Assembly: GCF_008831285.2 (NCBI RefSeq)
Contig: NC_045144.1
Span: 10,455,672 to 10,519,671 of the forward strand
DNA from: Nymphaea colorata
Lineage: Eukaryota; Streptophyta; Magnoliopsida; Nymphaeales; Nymphaeaceae
Direction of reading: 5' to 3'
Length of the DNA stretch: 64,000 bases
In this document: one piece after another, positions 11,350 to 22,360 of the stretch
Position numbering within the stretch: the first letter of the stretch is position 1
Layout: every line of letters begins with the position of its first letter
Translations under genes and position numbers: made by a program
The notes under the pieces: model-generated
The model's database searches: none
What the model saw: only the letters and a program-made list of their open reading frames with translations
What the model was told of the DNA's origin: nothing

Positions 11350-11604
11350 TGATGTGAATCCACCTTGGACTATCGAGAGTGTCGAGGACGAGGCATGAGG
11401 GCCGAGTTGAGCATAGGATGACGCCGGCCAGCACGGGGCTAGGGAGGTTAACCTGCCTCCTAGCCTTGCCGAGAAGACCTCACATGAGCCGCGTACGGGT
11501 TTGGACAGGTAATCTGGCCAGCATCACAACATTTGGTGCTGAAGGTGGAGGTCACTACCCAACCAGCCTTCAGCCTTAGCCGAACCTTGGAGACCAGCAT
11601 TCAA
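11350..11604 (+). repeat. LTR start fragment, same family as 28729-29170
   Basis: Begins TGATGTGAATCC and is alignable with 28729 onward through CGAGAGTGTCGAGGACGAGG, GACGCCGGCCAGCAC and CTCACATGAGCCGCGTACGG. It is cut at about 11604, where the minus-strand gypsy LTR begins. It is the first 250 bp of an LTR whose full length is not seen here. Confidence 0.65.
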
Positions 11605-12804
11605 CCCCGAACTACAAGCCCTCTAATAGGCCACCTCCCAACTTCTTGCCGTTACCACCAAACGTCAAAACCCAATGCTTCGATCAATCCATCCTTAACA
11701 CACTCTCACATGCTTTCTATAGTTAAAGCGTCTTCTCACGAATACACCCAAATTACATGTTCTTCTCCAACTAACACTACAATACGCCCGTTGACAAAAG
11801 CTTGTGTCACATGCTCATCAAAACGATTCTAAATCTTCTCACTTACTTCAAATCTCTACCATCTACCATGCTTCCCTATTGCTTTGAAAATTAACCCATC
11901 ATACTTAAATGATCATTATAGACATGAATCAACGCTTCTCCAACATAATCCGATGCTTTCCCCAAAAAGCAAAGTCGCTATCTTGCATCCCAAATCATCA
12001 GTTCTACCTTCTAGCATGCTCAAACAATAATTATATGTGTTCCAAAGGTAAATATACAATAAAATGGGCTCAATTATGCCTTGCTCACCCCAAATCACGA
12101 GTCTAGACTGCTGCAATGGTCTAGGCAGCCACTTCAAGGGTTCGAAAGGCCCCCAAATGGCTAGAATCCCTCAATGCCGCCACCACCAACGCCTTCACCC
12201 CACTGCTATGTGGGGAAACAAATGCGTCCCCCAAGCTGCACATTGACCAAAAAGCCTTAAGGGAGTCAAAAATCGACCAAAGAAAGTTTAGACGGAGTGG
12301 AGAGATGGGCAGAGAGGGTAGGGCAGACAGAGAGGGGAGAGACGGTCGGAGATAGAGGGTTCAGACGGTGAGGTAAGTGTCTGCACAGGACGGAGGAGGA
12401 GAAGAAGGAAGAGGAAGGAGGAAAAGGCGAGGGAGAAGGAGGCGAGAGAAGGAGGGAATGAGAGCTCGAGCAAGGAGGAGAGGGACAGCGTGTGTGGAAG
12501 GAGAGAGCGCTGCAGAGAGGGAAGAATGCACAAGAGAGAAGGGGAGAGGCAGACAGAGAGGGCGAGAGAGGGAGCTTAACCGCGTGTTGCTGCCACTGCT
12601 GTCGCCATCGACGCTGCTCAACCCACCGTCCTATTCTTCTTCTCTATGTTGCAGTCGTAGCTCAAGGAGAGTCGAAGAGGGGAAACGAGGGAGAAGAGGG
12701 AAAGATGAGGGAGGAGAGGGCGACGTCAGGACCCTCTTGCGCATGGAGATCGAGTCCGGGTCTGAACCCGCTCCAACCCGACCTAAAACATGAAAAGCGT
12801 TACA
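11605..12804 (-). repeat. Truncated 3' LTR of the minus-strand gypsy element
   Basis: Read on the minus strand it starts TGTAACGC at 12804, directly after the polypurine tract. It passes through a pyrimidine-rich block (12560 to 12290) and then aligns with plus-strand LTR sequence at about 19930-20555, for example GGGGTGAGCAAGGC and GCAATAGGGAAGCATGGTAGA. It is cut at about 11605 by the neighbouring LTR fragment. Only about 1.2 kb of an LTR that is about 3 kb in the 19353-22339 copy remains. Short frames within it are not genes. Confidence 0.75.
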
Positions 12805-12820
12805 TCCTACCCTCCTTAAA
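12805..12820 (-). other. Polypurine tract, minus strand
   Basis: On the minus strand TTTAAGGAGGGTAGGA precedes TGTAACGC. The same motif, AGGAGGGTAGGA then TGTAATGC, is found at 19341-19353, confirming a shared element family. Confidence 0.7.
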
Positions 12821-14140
12821 TAAAATTTCGCCCACGAAATTTAGATCATACATCAATGCAAAAACAGACGTGGGTACTTCTTCTAGTGCCAATCTATATG
12901 CCACCTCTCCAATCTTCTCTAAGATTTCAAAAGGTCCAATGAACATCGGGCTCAACTTTCCCTTAACACCAAATCGAAAAACACCTTTAGTAGGTGAAAT
13001 CTTCAAGAACACATAATCACCAACCTCAAAAGCCAACTCTCTACGTCGAATGTCGGCATGGCTTTTTCTGTCTACTCTAAGCAGTCAACAACTTTTTCCT
13101 TATCAATTGCACTTGGTCGGTGTAGTGTTGTAATACTAAAGGGTTTTCAATCTTGTCATCGCCCAAATCGGTCCAACAAGTTGGCGATCTGCACAGCCTT
13201 CCATACAAAGCCTCAAAAGGTACCATCCCAATACTAGAATGGTAACTATTATTATACGCAAATTCTGCCAATTTCACATGTTTATCTCATTCTCCTTTCC
13301 ACTCTAAGACACATGCACGCAACATATCCTCTACGGTTTGAATGGTCCTCTCAGATTGCCCATTAGTTTGGGGGTGGAACGCTGTGCTCAGCTTAAGCTT
13401 AGTACCCAATGCTTTCTGCAATTGTCCCCAAAACCTAGAGGTGAAACATGGTTCTCGATCCGCAATGATAGACTTTGGCACTTCATGCAATCTCACTATC
13501 TCGCCAATATACAATTCTGCGAGACTTTCTAAAGACTGACTGATTCTTATTGGTAGAAAATGAGCGGACTTCGTAAGTCGATCAACAATCACCCATATGG
13601 CATCATGTTGTCTTTTGGTGGGAGGTAAATCAACCACAAAATCCATCGTAATGTCTTCTCTTTTCCACACTGGGATATCAATTATTTGCAACAAGCCTCC
13701 TAGCCGTTGATGCTCTGTTTTGACCCGCTGGCAAACTAAGCACTTTGCTACATATTCTGCAATTTCACGTTTCATTCCATACCATCAGAAGCTTCTTTTC
13801 ATATCCTGAAACATCTTTGTACTGCCAGGGTGTATAAAAAACTTATATTTGTGAGCTTCATCAAGCAACTGTCGCTTCACTCCTTCATCTCTAGGGGCCC
13901 ACAATCTTTGTCGGAACCGCAATGAACCATCTTCATCTTGATGCCAAAGAGAATCTACCTTCTTACATTCTTCCATGTTCTTAGCAAAATCGGGATCTTC
14001 CTTTTGCTTCAATTTAAGCTCCTCCAATAGAGGTGTTGTATAACAGCCGTAATTGTTGTTTTGTTCTCGCCATAAAGGTAAGGCTGCCACGCTATCACAT
14101 CTTGCAACAACGTCCATGAACGAGTCAACATACCGCACAA
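12806..14140 (-). pseudogene. Ty3/gypsy integrase, chromodomain lost
   Basis: The integrase of the minus-strand element is well preserved but broken. From 14138 downwards: the linker after RNase H, then the zinc-binding module (HKYKFFIHPGS, EYVAKCLVCQRVK), then the catalytic core with MDFVVDLPP (first Asp), IIADREPCF (second Asp) and SERTIQTVEDMLRA (Glu), i.e. a D,D-35-E type core at about 13650-13330. AFHPQTNGQSER and HSSIGMVPFEALYGR follow. A GPY/F module (GPFEILEKIGEVAYRLAL) ends near 12860. There the frame jumps into the last codons before the stop, so the chromodomain expected after HVSMLRKYV is deleted. Stops occur near 13780 and 13280. Confidence 0.9.
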
Positions 14141-15765
14141 TGTTGCTCTGCTCAAAGCATCAACAACCACATTCGCCTTGCCTGGATGATATGATATCGT
14201 GAAATCATAATCCTTTAAGTATTCAATTCATCTTCTTTGCCTCAAATTTAAACCCTTTTAAGAGAATATATACTTCAATGACTTGTGATCTGTAAACACC
14301 TCAAATATTGCCCCCATAGAGATAGTGTCTCTACATTATCAATGCGAACACAACTGCTCCCAACTCCAAATCATGAGTGGGATAGTGTTGCTCATGTACA
14401 TCTGCCTTGATGCATAAGCCACTACACGGCCATGTTGCATCAATACACACCCAAAACCGATTCCCGATGCATCGGTGTACACCACAAATCCAGAATGACC
14501 CAATGGGAATGTCGAAATATGGGTGGTGGTAAGCTTGTCCTTCAAAGTTTGAAAACTCTTTTCGCACTCTTCATTCCAAACAAACTTCACTCATTTTCTT
14601 AATAGCTTAGTCATGGGCGTAGCTATTTTTGAAAAGTCTCGTATAAACCTGCAATGATATCCTGCCAATCCCAAAAAGCTTCTAACCTCAGTTGCATTGC
14701 ACAGCGTCTTCCAGCCTTGTACAACCGACACCTTAGCCAGATCAACGGAACTTTCATCCTTCGAGATCACATGATCAAGGAAGTTTACCCTCTCTAGCCA
14801 AATTTCACATTTTGAGTTTTTGGCAAATAACTTGTGCTTGCGCAAAAAAACTCAACACACTCTTCAAGTGATCTCGGTGCTTTACCTCACTATCTGAGTA
14901 CACCAAAATATCATCCACAAAAACAATCACAAACTGATCCAGGTAGTCTTGAAAAACTCGATTCATGAGGTCCATAAACACTGTGGGAGTATTGGTCAAC
15001 CCAAAATGCATGACCCTGAATTCATAGTGCCCACATCCAGTTCAAAAAGCAGTCTTAAAAACATCTTCCTCCCGTATCAAGAGTTGACGATAACCTGTCC
15101 TCAGATCGATCTTGGAGAATACATTTGCATTCTTGAGTTGATCAAACAAGTCTTCAATTCTTGGAAGCAGACACTTATTTTTGATGGTGACTTGATTCAA
15201 CATGCGGTAATCGATACACAAACGCATTGTTCCATCCTTTTTCTTAACAAACAACACAGGTGCTCCCCAAGGTGACACACTAGGTCGGATGAAACCCTTG
15301 TCTAAGATCTCTTGCAATTGCTTCTTCAATTCTTCTAACTCTACTGGTGCCATTCGGTATGGTGCCTTAGAGATAAGAGTTGTCCCTGGCGACAACTCTA
15401 TCATAAATTCTACTTCTTGTGTTGGATGCAAACTTGACAATTCCTCAGGAAACACATCAGGGTACTCACTCACAACGGCAACATCCTGCAACCTTACCGG
15501 TTCAGCCTCATTGATCAACATATTGACCAAGAAAGCAACACTTCCATTTTCTATTAAACGTTTAGCCTTCAATGCAGACACCATTAGCTTATCAGTTCGA
15601 CTAGCTTTTCGTGCATGGAAATCCACTGGTTTCATCTCATTCGTTCACAATCGTATATGCTTTTCTCTGCAATCTATAGTGGCACAATGTTTGCATAGCC
15701 AATCCATGCCCAAAATAACATCAAGCTCACTAAAACTTATGAATTACCAATTTTGTAGGTAAGTG
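14141..15765 (-). pseudogene. Ty3/gypsy protease tail, reverse transcriptase and RNase H
   Basis: From 15765 downwards, only the end of the protease is left (SELDVILGMDWLCKH), without the catalytic Asp. RT begins with [11 protein letters not shown]-like sequence (here [16 protein letters not shown]) and continues with [29 protein letters not shown] and [14 protein letters not shown]. After a stop at 15042 it continues with [16 protein letters not shown] and an intact FVDDILVYS catalytic box near 14910. RNase H follows at about 14590-14200 with VVYTDASGIGFGCVLMQ and VVAYASRQM, then DALSRA-like sequence near 14160. Frameshifts and stops separate the pieces (breaks near 15042, 14810 and 14590, and several at 14330-14140). 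It is the best preserved pol in the window. Confidence 0.9.
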
Positions 15766-15784
15766 AAATAGGTGGGTCTCCACG

Positions 15785-16048
15785 TCCACTGTTTGGCATA
15801 ACCTTTCAACAAATACGAACTATAGTTAACTTTGTCACATTATGGCATCTTAAGAAGCTCAAAGATGCGTTCACCCTCTTCAATCCATTCCTTTGCCTTG
15901 ATAGGGTTTGAGCACCCACACAAGTTTGGGCGTACTGTTGCCCTGACGTGCTATCATCCAATAGGGTATGCCCATCAGAATGGGCCAAACTTAGCTCCCT
16001 TTGTGCCTCTGTAGCTGACCCGGCTCGCTTCTTAACCCTACATGGGTA
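15785..16048 (-). pseudogene. Ty3/gypsy gag fragment with internal deletion
   Basis: The minus-strand frame from 16048 starts MEYPCRVKKRAGSATEA and continues to DDSTSGQQYAQTCVGAQT, matching the gag start at 22574 (MEYQRRGKKRVGPSTEA, DDSTSGQQNAQ). It then jumps to a degraded match of KAKEWIEEVERTFGLLK, and at about 15785 it runs into the protease tail. Most of capsid, the zinc knuckle and the protease active site are gone. The ATG lies about 230 bp from the primer site, as in the related plus-strand copy. Confidence 0.75.
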
Positions 16049-16274
16049 CTCCATCTGTACAAACAAGAACCTTTGACCGATCTTTCAAGTCAACTCACAG
16101 AAGTGCGTCAGCACAAAGTTTCAAAACATCAATCACTCAAAACAACAATCACTTTCTGTACATATACCTTACTAAAAGATCAAAACTACAATAGAGGTTC
16201 AATCAAGTAAACGCGTACCTGGGCAACACGGCTTCACAGATAGGCCTTAACTCACATCCATAGTGGGGTTTGCC

Positions 16275-16296
16275 ATAGCTCTGATACCACTATAAC
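16275..16296 (-). other. Primer-binding site of the minus-strand gypsy element
   Basis: The complement reads TAGTGGTATCAGAGCTATGG, complementary to the 3' end of initiator-Met tRNA as in many plant gypsy elements. It is followed by GCAAACCCCACTATGGATGT, nearly identical to the leader after the primer site at 22341. A second, near-identical LTR-end plus primer-site unit is repeated at 16325-16385. Confidence 0.75.
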
Positions 16297-16376
16297 AACC
16301 CGACCCAATCCTGGGCTCGAGCCCCTGGCCTTAACTCACATCCACAGTGGGGTTTGCCATATCTCTGATACCACTA

Positions 16377-16831
16377 TAACAACCCGACCCACTCCCGGGC
16401 TCGGGCCCCTGGTTTGATGGAACCCAACCCGCCCCCTATCAGTTTCGGTTTCAATCCTAAAAAGGCTAGGAACCAGGACAATCATCTCATTAAAGCTTCC
16501 CTTTATAAGTCCTTGAAGATTTCTCACAATCTTCGATACAGGACTAAACTTCGGGGGTGTTACAATCCACCCCCCTTAAGGCACACGCGTCCGTGCGTGT
16601 GGGACCCCAGGTCCGAGTGTTGAACCTGACTCTGATACCACTATAACAACCCGACCCACTCCTGGGCTCGGGCCCCTGGTTCGACGGTTCCCAACCTGCC
16701 CCCTAGCAGTTTCGGTTCCAATCCTAAAAAGGCTAGGAACCAGGACAATTATCTCATTAAAGCCTCCCTTTATAAGTCCTTGAAGATCCCTCACAATCTT
16801 CGATACAGGACTAAACTTCGGGGGTGTTACA
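16377..16831 (-). mobile_element. TRIM (terminal-repeat retrotransposon in miniature), 455 bp
   Basis: Two near-identical 188-bp direct repeats (16377-16564 and 16644-16831) flank only about 79 bp. On the minus strand each repeat starts TGTAACACCCCCGAAG and ends GGGTCGGGTTGTTA. The tiny interior holds a primer site (TGGTATCAGAGTCAGGTT) next to the 5' repeat and a purine tract (AAGGGGGGTGGAT) next to the 3' repeat, the minimal set for reverse transcription. There is no coding capacity. No matching target duplication is seen: on its left side the next LTR-end/primer-site unit follows without a break, pointing to LTR-LTR recombination with the neighbour. Confidence 0.85.
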
Positions 16832-17559
16832 CCGACACCAAGCAGTGAGGTCGGACTTTCACCACAGCGACTGCCGAAGGCTCGGCCCGTCTACAGCTCC
16901 AAGCTCCCCTAATTAATAAACAAATTGGGTCCTTTGTACATTCGGTGAAGTCATTTCACATTGCTTCCTCATTTGCTGTTGTTAACATTGTTTACTCCCT
17001 CATGCATTTGTCTTGTTGCTTGAGAGAGGTAGCGAGGTAACCTTGCAGCAGTGAGCAGCGGGCAAGACTTTGGAGGTTGTTCAACTCTCCTCGGATATTC
17101 TATCTTGCATTGCCAAATTTCTTCGGTAAGGTATGCCCTCTTTTTCCCCTATGGAATGGGGTGGGTGCTTTGATTTCCAGTCGATTTTCTTCAAGCTTCA
17201 GAGGGCTCCTCTAAAACACTAAGGACACAGCCCCAAATTGAGTTGGCCCTAGGGTGGGCATGGTTTGGCCATCTAGGCATGTATGTTGTGGATGGCTGAT
17301 GTAGTTGATGGAGCCGGGCAGCGGATGTATGAGTGGCTGGGAGAGGTTTTGAAAATTCTGTATCATTCGTGTTTTGTAAACATTAAAGCCTCACAACCCA
17401 ATTGATTGGTGTATTCTAGCTAGGAGAGAATTGGGAATTGATTTGTACTCACCCATGACTAGCTAGAGGTCGGGGTCCCGTCTGACTAGGGACTGATTGT
17501 ATTTGTGTTACTAGGGCGGAGGCTAATGGCGGGGTCCAAGAAGGGGCACAACAATATAA
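16832..17559 (+). repeat. 3' part of an LTR ending before a primer site
   Basis: A plus-strand primer site at 17562 marks an LTR end just before it. The 730 bp between the TRIM and this point hold no coding frame and are presumably LTR; the LTR start has been lost at the TRIM junction. It does not obviously match the LTR start at 28729, so I cannot prove that both belong to one element. Confidence 0.45.
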
Positions 17560-17561
17560 GG

Positions 17562-17574
17562 TGGTATCAGAGCC
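17562..17574 (+). other. Primer-binding site of the FHA-carrying element
   Basis: TGGTATCAGAGCC is the initiator-Met tRNA complement common in plant LTR elements. It lies about 260 bp upstream of the captured FHA segment, so the captured sequence sits where gag would normally start. Confidence 0.7.
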
Positions 17575-17837
17575 ACTGTTAGCCTATACCTGTATCAGCT
17601 TCAGCGAGGTTGCAGCCAGCAGTAGGTGGCAGCCGAAGGACTAGATCGTGGTAGCAACTGGCAGGCAGGCAGTGTGCAGAGTGCAGTTGAGCAGCAGTTT
17701 GGTTCAGTGACTTGGGATTTTCTCGGCCTTCTGGAATCCAAATCGCCTTGGGATTTTGCAGTAGGTTCGTGATTAAATTTGGCCACTTGAGGACCAATTT
17801 TTAGGGCAATCCGATATCAGACCACTGAGATTAGGTC

Positions 17838-19248
17838 GTGCAACTGCAGACTCAAAAAACTACCAAATTTGAGTGTAGTCAGCCAAAGTGCATCACGAGA
17901 AGGGGCAAAATGATTATTGTTTTAACCGACGAATGGAATGGATTGTGTTGGAAGGACATTGTCCTCAGTAGATCACCTTCCCCAAAACATAGAAATAGCC
18001 CAAAGGAAGAGATTGTGTGGACAGGGAGCCACACAAATTGCGATCTCGTGATAGAGCAACTGAGCGTTAACTGGTTTCGTGCTCAACTTAGGATCATTAC
18101 ATCGTCTAAGAAAGTTTGGGTGACTAATCTCTCTACAGACCATGGGATGCACATATCGAGGAAAAAAATTGCCACCCAAACTTTCGTTCCAATGCGGGAA
18201 GGAGATGGGATGCAAGCGGGAAATGCATTGAGGATTTACAAGTTGAAATGGGTGTTCTCGATGCCTAACCTAAAGAATGAACGAGGTGACCCAGGATCGT
18301 CTCATTTTAGAACCCAAAAGGACAGTTCTTATAGGGGCTTGCATGAGGGAAGGGAGACGTACCGTGAGGGGAACCAAGGGTTATACCGGTAGGCTGAAAT
18401 AGAGCAGCAACCTTTAGTCTACAAACCCTATGACTGGCGTGAGTGGTCTCTCACTCAGAGGAGCAGGGCACAGTAAGGGGGTCAGCAGGTTGTGGGCATG
18501 ATACAACTCACCGTTGGGCGGAGGACCAACCTCGCTAGGGCAACCGTGGCGAGAACTAGACCAACCTAGTCCATGACGAATACTGCCTACTCCAGCAGTG
18601 ATACAGCCAAGACCAGCAGTCTTGGCATGACTTTTCCCAATCCAAAATCGCTCAGACTGTGGTTGAGCCAAGAGCCTACAGTAGGGAATACTATGGGCAT
18701 CATAAAGGAACCTGTTAGGAAGACATAGCATCTTATGCTAGTGTTGAGGCAGACCGCCCCACCCACCGAGAAACTACAAACCTTCAGGAAAGGCTGGAGA
18801 ATGGCGAGTATGTTGCTCAGCCTTATGAAGGTAGGTGTGCCTATAGCTGCACCGATGCTATAGGCCGCACCTTCTATGGCCAAGATGCAAAAGACAAGCG
18901 CATGGTGCACAACCACGACAGGGAGCAGCAAGGTGTAGTAGCGCATCCACGATAGCCTTCAAGTTGCACGCCTGTCTTAGATGATGATCTGAGTGAAGTT
19001 GAAAACCCCCCAGCTCCAGTAGAGCCTGAATATGTGCAGGAAAAGAAAGAAGCATGGACTGAGGTGTGCGCTTGGTACGGTGAACAAAGAGCTAAGCTGC
19101 GACTTTCCAAGGAGCAACACCAGTCCCTGCTGGATCAGCCCGTGAAGGCCAGCAAATCTGTCCAGACGAGTGTCGCATCAGCAGCCAGCGAAAGGCCTTG
19201 ATGTGGAGGCTGAAATCCATGATCAGTCAGCTAGTGAGAAGACTGAGC
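17838..19248 (+). pseudogene. Captured host gene fragment with FHA domain, copy A
   Basis: From about 17905 the frame reads an FHA-like (phosphothreonine-binding) domain: TGSHTNCDLVIEQLSVNWF, KVWVTNLSTDHGMHI, then EGDGMQAGNALRIYKLKW near 18205-18260. The layout and the R-x-Y-x-L-x-W ending are, by eye, closest to plant PARALLEL SPINDLE 1-type FHA proteins. The residues that contact phosphothreonine in active domains appear altered (G-R reads G-S, and S-R-x-H reads N-W-x-R). After the domain, frames with stops and shifts continue for about 1 kb, including DDDLSEVENPPAP and EAWTEVCAWYGEQRAKL near 18980-19090. No retroviral protein similarity is present. It lies between a primer site and a gypsy pol tail, so it is a host sequence carried inside an element. 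The exact parent gene is uncertain. Confidence 0.6.
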
Positions 19249-19315
19249 ACATGGGAACTTGAGGAGGTTATGCGGAAGAAGTACCCGCATCTGTTTTTGC
19301 ATTGAGGTACAATCT
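19249..19315 (+). pseudogene. Last codons of a gypsy chromodomain
   Basis: The frame TWELEEVMRKKYPHLFLH followed by TGA matches the C-terminal end of chromodomain-bearing integrases (E-A-T-W-E-x-E-x-x-M-x-x-x-Y-P-x-L-F). Everything upstream of it in gag and pol is missing and is replaced by the captured FHA segment. The 3' untranslated sequence ATCTAAATTTCG and the purine tract that follow match the minus-strand element at 12820-12860. Confidence 0.75.
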
Positions 19316-19352
19316 AAATTTCGAGGACAAATTTTTTTTTAGGAGGGTAGGA

Positions 19353-22339
19353 TGTAATGCTCGTCTTTTCAGGATTGGGTTGGAGTCGGTCCAGACCCGG
19401 ATCTGAGATCTGAGTCGTGAGGGAGCCCGCGCGAGGGAACTCTTTCTCCCCCCCCCCCCTTCGCCTTCCTCAACGTCTCCTTCTCGTCTTCTACTGGTTC
19501 GCACGGCAGAGAGCTACGGGAGGCAGAAGCTGGTTGCAGCGGCGTTGGGTCGGCGGAGGAGGGATTGCGGCGGCGCTCTGGTAAGCCCTCTCGACCTCTG
19601 CCCCTTCTCCCTCGCCTTTTCCCCTTTCTCTTCCTTCTTCTCCTCCTCCCTCCTATGCAGCCTCTCCCTTCTTCGTCAGCACCCTCTGCCGCACGATTTC
19701 TCCCTCTCTTGTATCTCATGCTCCTCGCACCTCTCTCTGCGGTCTCTCTCAGTCCCTCCGTCCGTTTCTCCCCTCTTTGTTTGCCTCCCCTATCTCGTCC
19801 CTCTCGTCTCTCTTGCGCTCTCTCTTCTCTGCCTGTTTCCCTCTTCTCTCACGCGCTCTCACCCTCACTGCCTTCTTCTCACGGCAGACCTCTAATTTCC
19901 TCTTCTTTTTGTGGATTCTCATCATAGCTATTGTCGTTTGTATGGATCGCAGCTTGGGGACGTTTTTCCCCTCATGCTAGTGAAGTGAGGGCATTAGTGG
20001 TGAAGGCAGCCAGCGATTTTTGCCGGTGGCACTTGACTGAAAACTTGAGGAGGCTGTTGGAGGCGTCACTTAGTTTGGGGTGAGCAAGGCCTTTTTGAGC
20101 TGAGATTATTGAATATTATCTATTAGAGCATGTATAATTATTGTTTGAACATGTTAGAGTTTAGAATTGATGATTTGGGACGCATGTTAACGATTTTGTT
20201 TTTGGGGAAGTTTAGGATTATGATGGAGAAGTGTTGATTCATGCCTATAAGGATCATTTAATCATGATGAGTGGATTTTCGAAGCAATAGGGAAGCATGG
20301 TAGAGATTGTGTTGTTGTGGAGAAGATTTAAAACCATCTTTGGGAGCACGTGGCGCACGTTTTTGAGAATGGGTGCACCTTAGAGTTAAATACGAAAAGC
20401 ATACGTAAGTTGGGTGTGACTATGGGGTTGACGCCTAGACTACAGAAAGCAAATGAGAAATGTGTTGTGAGGGACTGGGCGAAGCATTGAGTTTTGACAT
20501 CTGTTGACACGGCAAGAAGTTGGGAAGTGACCTATTGGAGAGTTTGTAGGTCGACACTACCCATCGACACCCTCTTGAGGTGATGACACGTGCCTCAATC
20601 ATGTCGTTTTGTATTTGTTTGAATTGTTTGGGCATCTAGTAGGAATCTTATATTTTGTTTATATATGCAGGAACACCGGGCACGTCCCGTCGACCTTGAG
20701 CTATCAGATTCGAAGCTTGAGGCGTTTTGAAGAGTTTGTGAGCGCGCCACAGGTATGGCAGCATTCCAGGCAAATCCCTGCCTGGGGCAAATGTATGAAT
20801 GTGTGTTCCTAGGGTCGTGGGATCCTAAGATTGTGATGCAATTGATTGACTGTTTAGTGAATGAATGTGTGTATGCATGTAAATGTTTTGATATATGATA
20901 TGAATTGTTTTGGAAAGACTATGAGAAGTTTGTTTTAAAAATGTTACGCATTTGCATGTGCATGTTAGAATTGATAACTGTTTAGGACAGATGAGGCGGG
21001 GTATCGAGTTGAGTGTCTCCTCGACCCCAATTGTGCATTAGAAAGCATCCTAGAATGACAATTGCATAGGACAGCTACGAGCCAATCACAGATCGAGACT
21101 ACTCTCTGTAGTTTGGCTAAGTTTTCGAAGATGTGATTGATATGATGAATGATGTGAATGTTTTGTTCTGTTGCATACACATTGCTACGGGCAAAGATGC
21201 AAATAATGGAATTGGAGGGTAGTCGTACCCGTATTGTATGACGGCTAGCTATGACTGTTATTGTTATGTGTAGACCTCGTGAGGAGGCAATTGGAGGTGT
21301 AGGTGCACTCGTGAAGTACACCAACCTCATGAGCTAGCCAGTCAGCTTGTGCATGTGTTAATTTAATGATAAGAATGAATGAATAAGAGATGAGAGGCCA
21401 GTGGGATGTGGCTATGTGTTTGGGAGACGTCCCGCTTTTGCCACTGGTCTCGCCTATTCGGAGCACAGGCGGTGCAAGGCCCCACGGTTCTGTTGTGTGT
21501 TGTGCTTGAAGCGTTGGGCTCCCGCTTTCCCAACCTGGGTGTCCTAGGGAAGACTGAGTATCTCTCCTTGGACTTCACACATCCATGGACAAGTGCTCTA
21601 CCACTGCAGCGGATGAAATAGATGCATATTGTTCTGGGCCACCACGGGGGTTGTCTCTCGGCTGTAGGCTGCCCGCGGTGTGCACGTGCCTGTGTTGCAC
21701 CCATAGGAACTGTTAATACACTGAAGTTAATGAAAATGTATTGTATATGATTGATTGTATGTGATTGAGATGCATGTGATCGTTGTGCTTATAAATGCAA
21801 GTGAAATGTTTAAGCATGCCTTGCATGTGATTTGAAAGTTAGTTACTGTGGCCATTGAGTGGCTTTTACGTGTCGTGCCCTGATACGACATGATGATAGA
21901 TGATCTTGATGTTTGTTCTTTTATTTGAGCCCTACCTAAGAGGGTTTGGTATTATCCTGGCTTGTTGCCATACTACGAAGGCTAAGCCTTCAGTTGTTTT
22001 CTTTTTCAGGTTTGGTGGACTAGGGGCAGCAGGTTGAGCAGATGGCTACACTCACGTCCTACTGGGGAGGTTTTGGGATGTGTCTTTTGTAGTGCCGGCG
22101 CGTCTTATTTTGGTTTTATTGATGTCTTGTTTTTGTTAGGCATCAATTATACACTTTGGGGCATTTTTGTCATACATAGATGTGATTTTGTATGAATTGA
22201 AATGATTACATAAATGAAAGTTTGCCTCATTGTTTTGAATGGCATGGCTCCTTCACTTTTGAATTGTTGAGTAGTCGCACCTCGATGCTTTATGTTTTAA
22301 AAAAAAAATGTTTGAGTGTCAAAAGGTCGGGGTGTGACA
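19353..22339 (+). repeat. Full-length gypsy LTR (about 2,987 bp)
   Basis: Preceded by the purine tract AGGAGGGTAGGA, starts TGTAATGC, ends GGTCGGGGTGTGACA, and is followed directly by a primer site. It has a pyrimidine-rich block at about 19560-19900. Parts are repeated elsewhere: 21171-22339 is nearly identical to 23722-24889, 19930-20555 matches the minus-strand LTR at 11605-12290, and the rest matches the diverged array at 47690-52327. Because it has pol-derived sequence on its left and a leader plus gag on its right, it acts as both the 3' LTR of one element and the 5' LTR of the next. Confidence 0.85.
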
Positions 22340-22360
22340 GTTTTAGTATCAGAGCTATGG
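22340..22360 (+). other. Primer-binding site after the full-length LTR
   Basis: TTTTAGTATCAGAGCTATGG immediately follows the LTR end. It is TGGTATCAGAGC with one or two changes and matches the minus-strand site at 16275-16296 together with its downstream leader (GCAAACCCCAT). Confidence 0.75.

Noticed and set aside
12288-13016. Several open frames of 80-170 codons on both strands
   Set aside because: They lie in the purine/pyrimidine-rich part of an LTR and in the antisense of the pol end; no similarity.
15289-15762. 157-codon plus-strand frame
   Set aside because: It is the antisense shadow of the minus-strand RT and protease tail.
18414-18946. Minus-strand frames of about 105-120 codons over the captured gene (and 25463-25984 in copy B)
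   Set aside because: The plus-strand reading is supported by the FHA domain and its flanking frames; the minus frames show no domain and occur in both copies only because the DNA is duplicated.
21406-21621. Open frame repeated at 24022-24300 as a possible conserved small protein
   Set aside because: It lies in LTR sequence and its conservation simply reflects the near-identical LTR copies.
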